From Haloferax mucosum ATCC BAA-1512 (GTDB taxonomy: Archaea > Halobacteriota > Halobacteria > Halobacteriales > Haloferacaceae): a stretch of DNA of 64,000 nucleotides. The notes beneath the pieces are model-generated. The model was not told where the DNA came from. It did no database searches and saw only the letters and a program-made list of their open reading frames with translations. The translations under genes were made by a program, and so were the position numbers. Every line of letters begins with the position of its first letter. Within the stretch, counting starts at the first letter, position 1. The stretch lies in the NCBI RefSeq assembly GCF_000337815.1, contig NZ_AOLN01000018.1, positions 372,001 to 436,000 on the forward strand. Direction: 5' to 3'. This document shows, one piece after another, positions 32,446 through 40,843 of the stretch.

Positions 32446-33792
32446 TTAACCCTCTGGGTCACCCTTGGTTTCGCCAGCGTTTTCAGAGGTTCTAACGTAC
32501 TCGCCCTGCTTTTTGAGCCGTCCTGCGCGAGACAACACCGTGGGCGTGCGACAGACGCCGCCCGCACCGGTCACCTGCGGGACGGCGCAGTTGTTGCAAC
32601 TCTCACAGACGACGCGCACGTCTCGTTCGGTCTCGCGTCCGAGGAGCCGCGCCGGGAGTTCCGGCTCCGCGTAGAAGGGCCGCGCCATCCCGACGGCGTC
32701 GCAGGCGTCGCCGAGCAGTCGGTCCATCTCGCCACGCTCTCGAATGCCACCCTCGCAGAGTACCGGGACCGAAACGACCTCGCGGACGCGACGACACAGC
32801 GCCGCGTTCCACGCCGGGTCGAAATCGTACCACGCCGCTTCGAGTCGGTTCCCGAGTTCGACGAGTCGCGCCCGGAGCGGGCCGCCGAACGCCGCGGCGT
32901 AGCCGTCGCGGAATCGCTCGTCGTCCCACGCGCGGGCCGGAAACGACCCCCGAACGATGCTCGCGTCCCAAAACACCGACCCCGAGACCGGAACGAGCGC
33001 GTCGTACCCGGCGTCGTCCAATCGACGACATATCTCAACCGTCGCATCTTCGGTCAGGTGACGACGGATGCCGGGAGGTGCGGCCGTCTCTGCGGGCACT
33101 TTCGTCATCAGGGGCACGTCGCCCGCCCGCGCTCGGATTTCGTTGGCGACGACTTCGAGGAACCGAACGCCGTCGCCGAACTCGTCGTCGCGGTGGTTGT
33201 AGAACGGCGAGAGGAACTGGTGGATGATACCCATGTTCGCGCCGGCGAGGTGGACGATGTCGTAGCCGGCGTCGGTCGCCATCGCCGCGGCGCGCCCGAA
33301 GTCGGCCGCGAGGTCGTACACCTCCGCGGTCGTCATGACGCGCGCGTCGTAGTCGAGAAAGCCGAGACGGTCGAGCAGTCGGAGGAGTCGCGGCGGGCGC
33401 GACACGGCGAGTTGCCGGAGCGCCGGATGCTCGCGCCGGTACTCGGCATGCCACGTCTCCATGCTCCGGAGACCGCCGTGTTCCAACTGAATGGCGATGG
33501 CGGCGCCGTGGTCGTGAACGGTCTCCGTCACTGCCTCCAACGAGGCGACGAACTCCGGGTCGGCGACGCGGGTCATTCCCGGCGCGGCACACCCGCCCGT
33601 CTCGCGGACGATTGTCGCACCCTGACAGACGAGACCCGCGCCGGCCCGCGCGGCAGGTTCGAGTTCCGCGGCGAGGCGGCCCGGCGCGTCCGGTCCGGAC
33701 CCCGCACATTCGAGGAGCGGCGCGCGGTACAGCCGGTTTCGAAGCGTCACCCCGCCGATTTCGACCGGGTCATCGAGCCGTGGGGAGGCCAT
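32446..33792 (-). CDS. Old-yellow-enzyme family NADH:flavin oxidoreductase
   Basis: A 448-residue FMN-dependent TIM-barrel oxidoreductase (PVEIGGVTLRNRLYRAPL at the start, QLEHGG in the middle, PVLCEGGI and GMARPF at the phosphate site). Near the C-terminus cysteines stand as C-x2-C-x2-C (VCESCNNCAV) with another in GVCRTP about 15 residues on, recalling the [4Fe-4S] binding region of the dienoyl-CoA reductase subgroup. The second, pyridine-nucleotide domain of that subgroup is absent, so electrons would come from another protein. It is last in an operon with a macro-domain protein and an aldo/keto reductase. Substrate unknown. Confidence 0.85.
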   Translation of the reverse strand: MASPRLDDPVEIGGVTLRNRLYRAPLLECAGSGPDAPGRLAAELEPAARAGAGLVCQGATIVRETGGCAAPGMTRVADPEFVASLEAVTETVHDHGAAIAIQLEHGGLRSMETWHAEYRREHPALRQLAVSRPPRLLRLLDRLGFLDYDARVMTTAEVYDLAADFGRAAAMATDAGYDIVHLAGANMGIIHQFLSPFYNHRDDEFGDGVRFLEVVANEIRARAGDVPLMTKVPAETAAPPGIRRHLTEDATVEICRRLDDAGYDALVPVSGSVFWDASIVRGSFPARAWDDERFRDGYAAAFGGPLRARLVELGNRLEAAWYDFDPAWNAALCRRVREVVSVPVLCEGGIRERGEMDRLLGDACDAVGMARPFYAEPELPARLLGRETERDVRVVCESCNNCAVPQVTGAGGVCRTPTVLSRAGRLKKQGEYVRTSENAGETKGDPEG

Positions 33793-33833
33793 ACGTGACC
33801 AAGGGGTTGGGGCGACGTAAATCGACGCGCGGG

Positions 33834-34337
33834 CTAGGCAGTTTCCGTGGCAACCCGCGAGACCGTGTCGAATTCGTCGTCGTCGTAGGCGACGAACCGA
33901 ACCTCGCGGAGCGACGCCGGGTCGAACGTGCGAATCGTCTCGCAGATGATTCGCGCGCCGTCTTCGAGGTCGAATCCGGCAACACCACAGCCGAGCGCGG
34001 GAACAACGAGCGATTCGCAACCGCGGTCGTCGGCGGCTTCCAGCGCGTTGCGGGTCGCATCGCGGATGCTCTCGGCTGTCGCCTGCCCGTCGCCGTAGTG
34101 GGGCATCGCCGCCGCGTGAATCACGACGTCGGCGTCGAGGTCGAACGCGTCGGTGACGGCGACGTCGCCGAGTTCGACCGGTCCCTTCGCCATCGCCGCC
34201 TCGTTCAACTCCGGGCCGCCACCCCGACGGAGCGCGCCGGCGACGCCGGACCCCATCCGGAGACTCGTTCCCGCGGCGTTGACGAGCGCGTCGGCCGATT
34301 GCGCGGCGATGTCGCCGCGGACGACGGTGAACTCCAT
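33834..34337 (-). CDS. macro-domain protein (ADP-ribose deacylase type)
   Basis: A 167-residue macro domain. Landmark residues: VRGDIAAQSADALVNAAGTSLRMGSGVAGALRRGGG (ADP-ribose loop with the conserved Asn), VIHAAAMP and VVPALGCGVAGFD (phosphate loop). The family hydrolyses O-acetyl-ADP-ribose or mono-ADP-ribose from proteins. It is two bases downstream of the aldo/keto reductase gene and 41 bp ahead of the flavin oxidoreductase gene, suggesting a function tied to pyridine-nucleotide breakdown products, but that is inference. Confidence 0.9.
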   Translation of the reverse strand: MEFTVVRGDIAAQSADALVNAAGTSLRMGSGVAGALRRGGGPELNEAAMAKGPVELGDVAVTDAFDLDADVVIHAAAMPHYGDGQATAESIRDATRNALEAADDRGCESLVVPALGCGVAGFDLEDGARIICETIRTFDPASLREVRFVAYDDDEFDTVSRVATETA

Positions 34338-34339
34338 CG

Positions 34340-35194
34340 TTACGAGTCGAGCGCGGCCATATCCTCGTCGTCGAGGTCGATGTGTGAGGCCGCGATATTG
34401 TCTCTGAGATGCGCGACGCTCGACGTGCCCGGAATGGGAAGCATCACGTCGGAGCGGTGGAGCAACCACGCGAGAGCGACCTGTTGTGCCGTCGCGTCGT
34501 GTTTCGTTGCGACGGCGGCCACGTCGTCCGCCTTGTCACCGAGGTCGCCGCCGCCGAGCGGGAAGTAGGGGATAAAGCCGATACCGTGTTTCTCGCACGC
34601 GTCGATGACCGCCTCGTCCTCGCGGGTTGCGACGTTGTAGTGGTTCTGTACGGTTGCAATCTCGACGATATCGCGTGCTTCGTCGAGGTGTTCAACCGAG
34701 ACGTTCGAGAGACCGACGTGTCGAATCTGGCCGGCGTCTTTCAACTCCGCGAGGGCGTGAACGGAGTCTTCGAGAGAGACGTCAGGGTCCGGGTCGGGAC
34801 AGTGCAGTTGATAGAGGTCGAGTGTATCCGTCCGGAGTCGGTCGAGACTCCCGAGAACCGCGTTGCGAAGGTAGTCCGGGTCGGCCCGTGGAATCCAGTC
34901 GCCGTCGGTGTTTCGGAGGAAGCCACCTTTCGTCGCAACCACGAGGTTGTCGGGGTAGGGTGCAAGCGCCTCGCCGATGAGTCGCTCCGAGACGCCGGGA
35001 CCGTAGGAATCCGCCGTGTCAATGAAGTTGATACCGCGCGCGAGGGCCTCGTGGAGGACCTTTCTCGCGTTCTCCTCGTCGTCCGGCGTTCCGATAATCT
35101 GCTCGCCCGTGATTCGCATCGCGCCGAAGCCGAGCCGACGGACCGTCAGTTCCCCACCGATGTCGAACGTGCCGCTTGCGTTGTCGAGGCTCAT
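34340..35194 (-). CDS. aldo/keto reductase
   Basis: A 284-residue (alpha/beta)8 NADPH-dependent reductase. The catalytic tetrad is visible: D and Y in INFIDTADSYGPG, K in VATKGGF and H in YQLHCPDPD; the cofactor segment is IPGTSSVAHLRDNI. It resembles general-stress AKRs acting on aldehydes; the substrate is not predictable. It is the first gene of a minus-strand set with the macro-domain and OYE-type genes. Confidence 0.92.
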   Translation of the reverse strand: MSLDNASGTFDIGGELTVRRLGFGAMRITGEQIIGTPDDEENARKVLHEALARGINFIDTADSYGPGVSERLIGEALAPYPDNLVVATKGGFLRNTDGDWIPRADPDYLRNAVLGSLDRLRTDTLDLYQLHCPDPDPDVSLEDSVHALAELKDAGQIRHVGLSNVSVEHLDEARDIVEIATVQNHYNVATREDEAVIDACEKHGIGFIPYFPLGGGDLGDKADDVAAVATKHDATAQQVALAWLLHRSDVMLPIPGTSSVAHLRDNIAASHIDLDDEDMAALDS

Positions 35195-35314
35195 ACAATT
35201 TTGATTGATTCCCAACAAGATGGTCGTTTCGGCGGGCGGTGTGCCGTCGAGACGGCGGCACCGTTCGTCTCGAACCGCCGAAACCCACTCCCTGTGTGGG
35301 TTCGTAGGGCCGGT

Positions 35315-36001
35315 ATGGACCTGCTTTCGATGCGCTGGCGGCACACGCTGTTCGCACACTGGCCCGTTGCCCCCGCGGTCGTGGACGCGCATCTCCCGGA
35401 CCAACTCTCGGTAGCGACCGCCGACGGGTCGGCGTGGCTCGGCGTCGTCTCGTTCGACATGGTCGATATTCGTCCGCGCCGGTCACCCATCGGCTTGGCG
35501 TTTCCCGAGGTGAATCTCCGAACCTACGTCGAACCCACCGACGGCGGCGAGAGGGGCGTCTACTTCTTCACGCTCGAAGCCGCGGACCGCCTCGGCGTGT
35601 CGATGGCTCGATTGGGGTATCGGCTCCCGTATCACTACGCGTCCATGTCCGCGACCGAACGGGGTGAGACGGTCGAATTTCGGAGCTATCGCGCGCCGGC
35701 CGACGACTCGCCGGGTGCGCGGTTCGAAGCAACCTACCGGCCGACGGACGAGCCAGAACGCGTCGAACCGGGGTCGCTCGCCGCGTTTCTCATCGAGAAC
35801 TACCGCTTTTACACCGACGACTGGCCGGTCGTCATCGGCGTCATCGACCACGACCCGTGGCCGGTACAGGACGCCGCCGTCGAAATCGAGGCGAATACGC
35901 TGTTCGAGGCCTGCGGCTTCGAACACCCCGGAGGTGACCCGCTCGTCCACTACGCGCGAGACCTCGAAGTCACCGCGAAGCCGCCGGCGATTCTTCACTG
36001 A
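35315..36001 (+). CDS. DUF2071 (YqjF) family protein
   Basis: A 228-residue protein of the DUF2071 family: it begins MRWRHTLFAHWPVAPAVVDAHLP and has EVNLRTYV, GVYFFTLEA and the RLGYRLPYHYA segment, all family landmarks. These proteins have an acetoacetate-decarboxylase-like fold, but their activity is unknown. Start ATG 35315 suits the family N-terminus; longer in-frame reading upstream lies antisense to the aldo/keto reductase gene. It is divergent from that gene. Confidence 0.85.
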   Translation: MDLLSMRWRHTLFAHWPVAPAVVDAHLPDQLSVATADGSAWLGVVSFDMVDIRPRRSPIGLAFPEVNLRTYVEPTDGGERGVYFFTLEAADRLGVSMARLGYRLPYHYASMSATERGETVEFRSYRAPADDSPGARFEATYRPTDEPERVEPGSLAAFLIENYRFYTDDWPVVIGVIDHDPWPVQDAAVEIEANTLFEACGFEHPGGDPLVHYARDLEVTAKPPAILH

Positions 36002-36055
36002 CGAGCCGGGCGGCCAGACAGCGGTCGCGTCGCAGACCCCGCGTCGGAGTCGGCT

Positions 36056-38197
36056 TCAGTCGTCGCTCTCCGTGGCCGGGTCGTGGCGGTCGTACCAGTC
36101 GAGAATCGCTTCGAACCGGTGTGTCGCGCGCTTGGGGTCCGTGATTCCGTGGTGTTCGTCGGGGTAGACGACGAGTTTGGCATCGACGCCCTGCGCCTTG
36201 GCGGCGACATAGAGCTGTTCCGACTGCGTCGGCGGGCACCGCCAGTCCTGCCCACCGGCCATGACGAGAAGCGGCGTGTCGATGTGTTCGGCGTCAGTGA
36301 GCGAGGAGGCGGCGTCGAACGTGTCCGGGTCTTCCCACGGGCGGCCGAACTCGTGTTCGTTCCAGAGGCGACTGTCACCGGTCCCGTAGTCCGAAGCGAG
36401 GTCGTAGATACCGTGTTCCGGGACGGCGGCGGTCAGGAGGTCGGTTTGGGTCACGAGGAAGCCCTGTGCGATACCGCCGTACGAAAAGCCGTACCCGAAG
36501 ACGCGCTCGGCGTCGGTCCACCCGCGCTCGGCGAGAGATTCGACGCCCGCGGCGATGTCATCGACTTCGACCGTTCCCCACTGCCCGTGGAGTTCTTCGG
36601 TGAATGTACGTCCGTAGGAGGTTCCGCCGCGGTAGTTCGGCCGGAAGACGAGATAGCCGCGCGACGTGAAAAGCGAGTGTTCGAATTTGAACTCGGGTTC
36701 GTCGTAGGACATCGGCCCGCCGTGAATACCGACGACCGTCGGACGTGGGTCGGGGTCGTCGAAGTCGAAATCGGCGGGCGCGTAGACGATGCCTTCGACC
36801 TCCCACCCGTCGCTTTCGAACGTAACTCGCGTCGTCTTCGGTATCTCGTACTCGTCGGTGAGTTCGGTGTTGAGCGCAGAGAGCCGAACGAACGACTCGG
36901 CTTCCGTCTCGTCGGCCGCGTCGATGTCGTCGAGCGAGAGGCCGTAGATGTCCCAGCCGTCGGTCGGGTCCGAGACGAGGACCGCCGCGCGGTCGCCCGC
37001 GATGGAGAGCCGTTGAATGGCGCGCAAATCCCCCTGCGCGTCGAACACGCGTTCGGGGGCGTCGGCGCGGGGGTCGAGGCGGACGAGTCTGGACCGGCCC
37101 TCGTCGGCGACGAGCGCGTACAGTTCGTCGTCGGAAGCCCACTGCGGTTGTGCGAACCACGCGAGTGTCCGGTCCAACGACGCCGAGAGCGTCCGGGTCT
37201 CGTCGGTTTCGAGGTCGGCCACGCGAACCGTTTGCGGGATATAATAGTTCGTCGGGTGGCCGACCTGAAACGCGAGTTGCGTCCCGTCGGGTGACCATTT
37301 CGGCGACCGACATACGTACTCGCCGTCGGTCAACTTCTCCACGTTCGCGCCGTCGGGGTCAGTGACGAACACGTCCTGAACGAGCGTGTCGTCGGGTTCG
37401 TCGGCGTCGCACGTGACGTACGCGATTCGGTCGTCGGGTCCCCACGCCGGTTGCAGACCGCCAAGGTCGGCGAACGCGCCGGCCGCCGCCGCGTCGTCCA
37501 ATCGCTCGGTCTCGCCGGTGTCGATGTCAACCACGAACAGGTAGGTCGTCACCGTGTCGGTCCAGCCGACGCCGTCTATCTTGTGTTGGAGGCGCTCTGT
37601 CTCGATTGGGCCGCCGTCCTCGCGTTGGTCGAGATACGCTCGTTCTTCGTCGGTCGGGTCGCGGGCGGAGACGACGAGACGGTCGCCGTCTGGAGACCAA
37701 TCGAACTCCGAGATGCCCTCGTCGAAGTCGGTGTACTGTGTCGGGTCGCCGCCGAGTTCGAGGTCGAAACACCACACCTGCGACTTCGGGTCGTCGGACG
37801 CAGACGCCGCGTTCGCGTCGTCGCTGTCGTCGTCCGATACGTCGCCGCCCGTGTTCGCGTCGTCGTCTGCGTTCGCATCGTCGTCCGCGCTCGTTTCGGC
37901 TTCTGGGTCGGCTTGTCGCCCGACGCGACGCGAAACGTCCTCGTCGCGGGTGCCAATGAACGCGAGTCGATTTCCGTCCGATGACCACTTCGGCGACGAC
38001 GCCCCCGGCAGACGTGTCAAGCGGTGGGGTTCACGAGAGCCGTCCGCAGGGACCACGTAGAGCGACGACAGCCGTTCGTCTTCGGCGGGGTCTGACTCCG
38101 AGACGACGAACGCAATCCAGTCGCCGTCGGGTGAGATTGCGACTTCCGACGGCATCGAGAGGTCGTAAAACGCCTCTACTGGAATTTCATCTGACAT
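36056..38197 (-). CDS. S9 family prolyl oligopeptidase-like peptidase
   Basis: A 713-residue protein with a beta-propeller (residues about 15-430, WD40-like PD repeats such as SPDGDWIAF and SPDGTQLAF) and a C-terminal alpha/beta hydrolase domain. The catalytic triad can be placed: S572 (GFSYGG), D651 (GGQDW) and H683 (DEHHG). Family members cleave short peptides or act as acylaminoacyl peptidases. Residues 97-138 form an unusual Asp/Ala-rich insert (DDDANADDDAN repeats). No signal peptide, so cytoplasmic. Confidence 0.92.
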   Translation of the reverse strand: MSDEIPVEAFYDLSMPSEVAISPDGDWIAFVVSESDPAEDERLSSLYVVPADGSREPHRLTRLPGASSPKWSSDGNRLAFIGTRDEDVSRRVGRQADPEAETSADDDANADDDANTGGDVSDDDSDDANAASASDDPKSQVWCFDLELGGDPTQYTDFDEGISEFDWSPDGDRLVVSARDPTDEERAYLDQREDGGPIETERLQHKIDGVGWTDTVTTYLFVVDIDTGETERLDDAAAAGAFADLGGLQPAWGPDDRIAYVTCDADEPDDTLVQDVFVTDPDGANVEKLTDGEYVCRSPKWSPDGTQLAFQVGHPTNYYIPQTVRVADLETDETRTLSASLDRTLAWFAQPQWASDDELYALVADEGRSRLVRLDPRADAPERVFDAQGDLRAIQRLSIAGDRAAVLVSDPTDGWDIYGLSLDDIDAADETEAESFVRLSALNTELTDEYEIPKTTRVTFESDGWEVEGIVYAPADFDFDDPDPRPTVVGIHGGPMSYDEPEFKFEHSLFTSRGYLVFRPNYRGGTSYGRTFTEELHGQWGTVEVDDIAAGVESLAERGWTDAERVFGYGFSYGGIAQGFLVTQTDLLTAAVPEHGIYDLASDYGTGDSRLWNEHEFGRPWEDPDTFDAASSLTDAEHIDTPLLVMAGGQDWRCPPTQSEQLYVAAKAQGVDAKLVVYPDEHHGITDPKRATHRFEAILDWYDRHDPATESDD

Positions 38198-38333
38198 GAG
38201 TGGTAGGCTCTCATCCCACAAAGAAATATGTTTGCGTCGGCGACCCCGCTGTCGGTTTTCGAGACTGAGACGGAGTTCGAACGGCCGACCCGAAGGTGAA
38301 ACCTTCAAGCATCGCTGAACTAACCCGACGAAC

Positions 38334-38795
38334 ATGGTACTCATCGATACTATCATGGCGACAGTTCACCTGCTGGTCGGGGGACTGTGGACCGGGAGCG
38401 TGCTCTTTTTCGCGCTTGCCGTGCTTCCGACCGCCCGCGCAGGCGACATTCGCGCCAGTGTCTTCGAGTCGATAACGTCCCGTCTCACGACGTGGTCGCG
38501 TCTCGCGTCGGTCTTGATGTTCGCAACCGGTGGCCACCTCGCCGGGAGTCGCTACACCGTCGGGAGCCTGTTCGGGTCGGGTCGCGGCCACCTCGTCCTC
38601 TCGATGCTCGCGCTCTGGCTCGCGCTCACCGGTCTCGTCGAAGTCGGCCGTGCGCGAGCGAAAGACGGGATTGCCGAGAAGAAAGTTCGTACGCCGGCCG
38701 AAAACGCCGCTCCGTTCTACCTCGGAGCCACCGGCGCCGCCGTCCTGTTGCTCGTGGTCGCCGGACTCCTCCTCAACCCGGGGCTTCTCAACTGA
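38334..38795 (+). CDS. CopD-like membrane protein
   Basis: A 153-residue protein with four predicted helices. The first contains HLLVGGLWTGSVLFF, the H..W.G pattern of CopD-type copper or heme-related membrane proteins; later helices are LASVLMFATGG, LVLSMLALWLALTG and GAAVLLLVVAGLLL. No extracellular copper-binding domain is attached, so a transport role is tentative. It diverges from the S9 peptidase gene and is followed directly by a perfect inverted repeat. Confidence 0.65.
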   Translation: MVLIDTIMATVHLLVGGLWTGSVLFFALAVLPTARAGDIRASVFESITSRLTTWSRLASVLMFATGGHLAGSRYTVGSLFGSGRGHLVLSMLALWLALTGLVEVGRARAKDGIAEKKVRTPAENAAPFYLGATGAAVLLLVVAGLLLNPGLLN

Positions 38796-38813
38796 CTATT
38801 GACGCCTCAATAG
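38796..38813. terminator. perfect inverted repeat after the CopD-like gene
   Basis: CTATTGA-CGCC-TCAATAG, a 7-bp stem with 4-nt loop, begins right after the stop codon. It is followed by AT-rich DNA rather than a clean T-run, so it may be a terminator, an mRNA 3' stabiliser or a protein-binding site. Confidence 0.45.
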
Positions 38814-38833
38814 ACTATACATAGCTACCTCAT

Positions 38834-38883
38834 AAAATATATATTTTGTACGATATGTTTATTTCCCCGCTACCGGTGGGTAG
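38834..38883 (+). promoter_or_regulatory. promoter of the 41-aa ORF/metallophosphoesterase operon
   Basis: An AT-rich block with the 14-bp palindrome AAAATATATATTTT (38834-38847), a TATA-like TTTATTT (38858-38864) centred 29 bp before ATG 38890, and the inverted repeat CTACC-GGTG-GGTAG (38870-38883) over the expected transcription start. The layout suggests an activator site upstream and a repressor site downstream of the TATA box. Confidence 0.5.
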
Positions 38884-38889
38884 ACCTGT

Positions 38890-39015
38890 ATGCAAGGGGA
38901 CGAGTCACGCGTCACCGAGACGTCACTTCAAATCGAGTTGTGTCCCGAGACCGGGGAAATCCGCGTCCACAGAGCTACTGTATTGGGGACGTTCACGCGG
39001 ACGATCGACCGATGA
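38890..39015 (+). CDS. small ORF (41 aa), leaderless, coupled to the metallophosphoesterase gene
   Basis: ATG 38890 opens a 41-codon frame ending in TGA at 39013-39015, which overlaps the ATG of the next gene (39012) as ATGA. A TATA-like box centred 29 bp upstream puts the transcript start at this ATG. The product (MQGDESRVTETSLQIELC to FTRTIDR) is acidic in its first half and basic at the end, without membrane helix or known motif. It could be a real microprotein or a leader whose translation delivers ribosomes to the downstream start. Confidence 0.5.
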   Translation: MQGDESRVTETSLQIELCPETGEIRVHRATVLGTFTRTIDR

Positions 39016-40010
39016 GAGCCGCTCGTCAGCAGTCGCCGGGACCGGTGCTCGCTCGTCTCGCGCGACCGGTGTCGCGGACGCCAACTCGGATTGCAATCGT
39101 CTCCGACCCGCACGTGACGCCGACCGGGACCGGAACGTGGAAAGTCTACCACCGGACCGAAAACAGACTTCGAACCGCCGTCTCGACCATCTCGGACCTC
39201 GACGCGGACGCGACGGTTCTCCTCGGCGACCTGACGCGGGACGGTCGCCCGGGTGAATACGATGTCGTTGACGAAATCCTCGCCGACCTGCCGGACCCGT
39301 GGCTCTCCGTTCCGGGCAACCACGACGTACCAAAGCGGTGGGACGACTACGAGGTCCCAACACCGGGACGGTTCGCCGACCGATACGCGACCGGCGAACT
39401 GCCGTGTACGCGTCGCGTCGGCGGCATCGACGTCATCGGTCTCGACTCGGCCAGTGGCGGATGCAACCTCGGACTCTACGAGTCCCACGAGGGGGTCATT
39501 CCCGAACCGCACCTCCGCTGGTTGGACGAACACCTCGCTGACGCGACGACGCCGCTCGTCGTCCTCCATCACAACCTCTACCACCCGCGCCAACACACCG
39601 GGCAGTTCCCCGACGGCGACTTCTACCAACTTCGAAACGCCGACGAACTCCGCGAGATACTCGCCAGCCACGGCGTTCCCCTCGTCTTTTCGGGCCACAT
39701 TCACTGGCCGGCGACCGCGGTTCGAGACGGCGTCCGCGAGATAACCGCGCCCGCGACGTGTTCGTTTCCGCAGTCCTTCCTGCTCGTCGAAATCGACCGA
39801 AGCGGGACGACGATTCGACTCGTCCCACTCGCCGGTCCGAAAGGGATGGCTGAAGCCTACACACTCGCGTCGAGCGGGAGCGCCCACGGACAGGGAATCG
39901 CGGCGCACGCCGACCGCGGCCTCCTCTCGACGCTCCCGCTCGTCGACGAGCGGACGCCGCCCAGCCAGTCGGTCGGCGGAAACGTCTCGGAGGCGGTTCG
40001 ATGGCGGTGA
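39012..40010 (+). CDS. calcineurin-like metallophosphoesterase
   Basis: A 332-residue enzyme with the five metallophosphoesterase motifs: IVSDPHV (D-x-H), LLGDLTRDG (GD), VPGNHDVP (GNHD), VLHHNLY (H) and SGHIHWP (GHxH). Two metal ions would be bound in the cytoplasm. The substrate may be a cyclic nucleotide, phospholipid or nucleotide; it is not determined by the motifs. ATG 39012 is supported by the ATGA overlap with the small upstream ORF. The C-terminal 50 residues are less conserved and overlap the next gene by 10 bp. Confidence 0.88.
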   Translation: MRAARQQSPGPVLARLARPVSRTPTRIAIVSDPHVTPTGTGTWKVYHRTENRLRTAVSTISDLDADATVLLGDLTRDGRPGEYDVVDEILADLPDPWLSVPGNHDVPKRWDDYEVPTPGRFADRYATGELPCTRRVGGIDVIGLDSASGGCNLGLYESHEGVIPEPHLRWLDEHLADATTPLVVLHHNLYHPRQHTGQFPDGDFYQLRNADELREILASHGVPLVFSGHIHWPATAVRDGVREITAPATCSFPQSFLLVEIDRSGTTIRLVPLAGPKGMAEAYTLASSGSAHGQGIAAHADRGLLSTLPLVDERTPPSQSVGGNVSEAVRWR

Positions 40011-40762
40011 GTCTCGACCGGCTCGACGCCGCTCGTCAGAACCTCCGCGAAGAACGCCGGCGGTGCGTGGACGAACGAGCGGCGTTTCTCGCGTTCCAGA
40101 AAGACGTCGCGGCGGTGAAAGCGACCGCGCCCGCGGCGACGCCGATGGCCGTAACCGCTATCGGACGCAGACAGCACTCCGACGGCGCACTCGCTCGTGT
40201 CCGCCGCGCCTACGAGCGGACCGTCATGTCGGTCCCACATTACGACGAGGAGTACGACGACTCCTTCGAAGACAGCGTCTCGGCCGAGTTCGGTCCCGAC
40301 GTTGCTACCGCGTTCCGGTCCGCGAGCGTCTTCTCGCCCGCGCTCCGGCAGACGGTGGCCTCGGCGGCCGCCACCGCGGTCTCCGAACGCGCCGAGTTCA
40401 TTCGCGTCGTCGATGAAGAGATCGACTCCATCGAGTCGATGCACGACGACATCGCGTCGCTCACCGCACGGCTCTCCGAATTCGACGACACGCCACTTTC
40501 CGACCGCGGCTTCGACGAACTACTGGCGTTGCACGACGGGTTGGCGGACCTCCGTGGCCGGTTGGATGCACTCGTCGTGGAGCGACAGGCGACGATAGCG
40601 AATCATCGACGGGCGCTTTCCTCGCTTGACCACGACGTGACGGAGTTCCTGTACGAGAATCTCTCGGTTCGCTATCCTGTCTTGGCGACGGCCGCGGCTG
40701 TCGCGGCGGCCCTCGACACCGCCACGGGCCGGGTCGAAACGTGGCTCGCTTCGACACCGTAG
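40001..40762 (+). CDS. haloarchaeal coiled-coil protein (DUF7260-like)
   Basis: A 253-residue soluble protein rich in charged helices. Segments at residues 4-40 (LDRLDAARQNLREERRRCVDERAAF) and 125-215 (IRVVDEEIDSIESMHDDIASLTARL and following) look like coiled coils. No enzyme motif. It overlaps the metallophosphoesterase gene by 10 bp, so it is translationally coupled and may be its partner. It resembles uncharacterised proteins found only in haloarchaea. Confidence 0.7.
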   Translation: MAVSLDRLDAARQNLREERRRCVDERAAFLAFQKDVAAVKATAPAATPMAVTAIGRRQHSDGALARVRRAYERTVMSVPHYDEEYDDSFEDSVSAEFGPDVATAFRSASVFSPALRQTVASAAATAVSERAEFIRVVDEEIDSIESMHDDIASLTARLSEFDDTPLSDRGFDELLALHDGLADLRGRLDALVVERQATIANHRRALSSLDHDVTEFLYENLSVRYPVLATAAAVAAALDTATGRVETWLASTP

Positions 40763-40778
40763 CCCGATTCGGCCACAG

Positions 40779-40786
40779 TTATTTAT
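40779..40786 (+). promoter_or_regulatory. TATA-like box of the PH-domain operon
   Basis: TTATTTAT predicts a start near 40811-40814, at or just before a 9-codon mini-ORF that precedes the first gene. Confidence 0.55.
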
Positions 40787-40813
40787 CCGTTCACGGTGAC
40801 GCCGGAGTATAGT

Positions 40814-40843
40814 ATGTTCACGTTCTCGGAGGGATACCGATGA
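40814..40843 (+). promoter_or_regulatory. leader mini-ORF (9 aa) overlapping the PH-domain gene
   Basis: ATG 40814 reads MFTFSEGYR then TGA, the stop overlapping ATG 40840 as ATGA. The mini-ORF contains a Shine-Dalgarno-like GGAGGG shortly before that ATG. As the transcript should start at the mini-ORF, it may be a leaderless loading site for the downstream gene. Confidence 0.4.
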
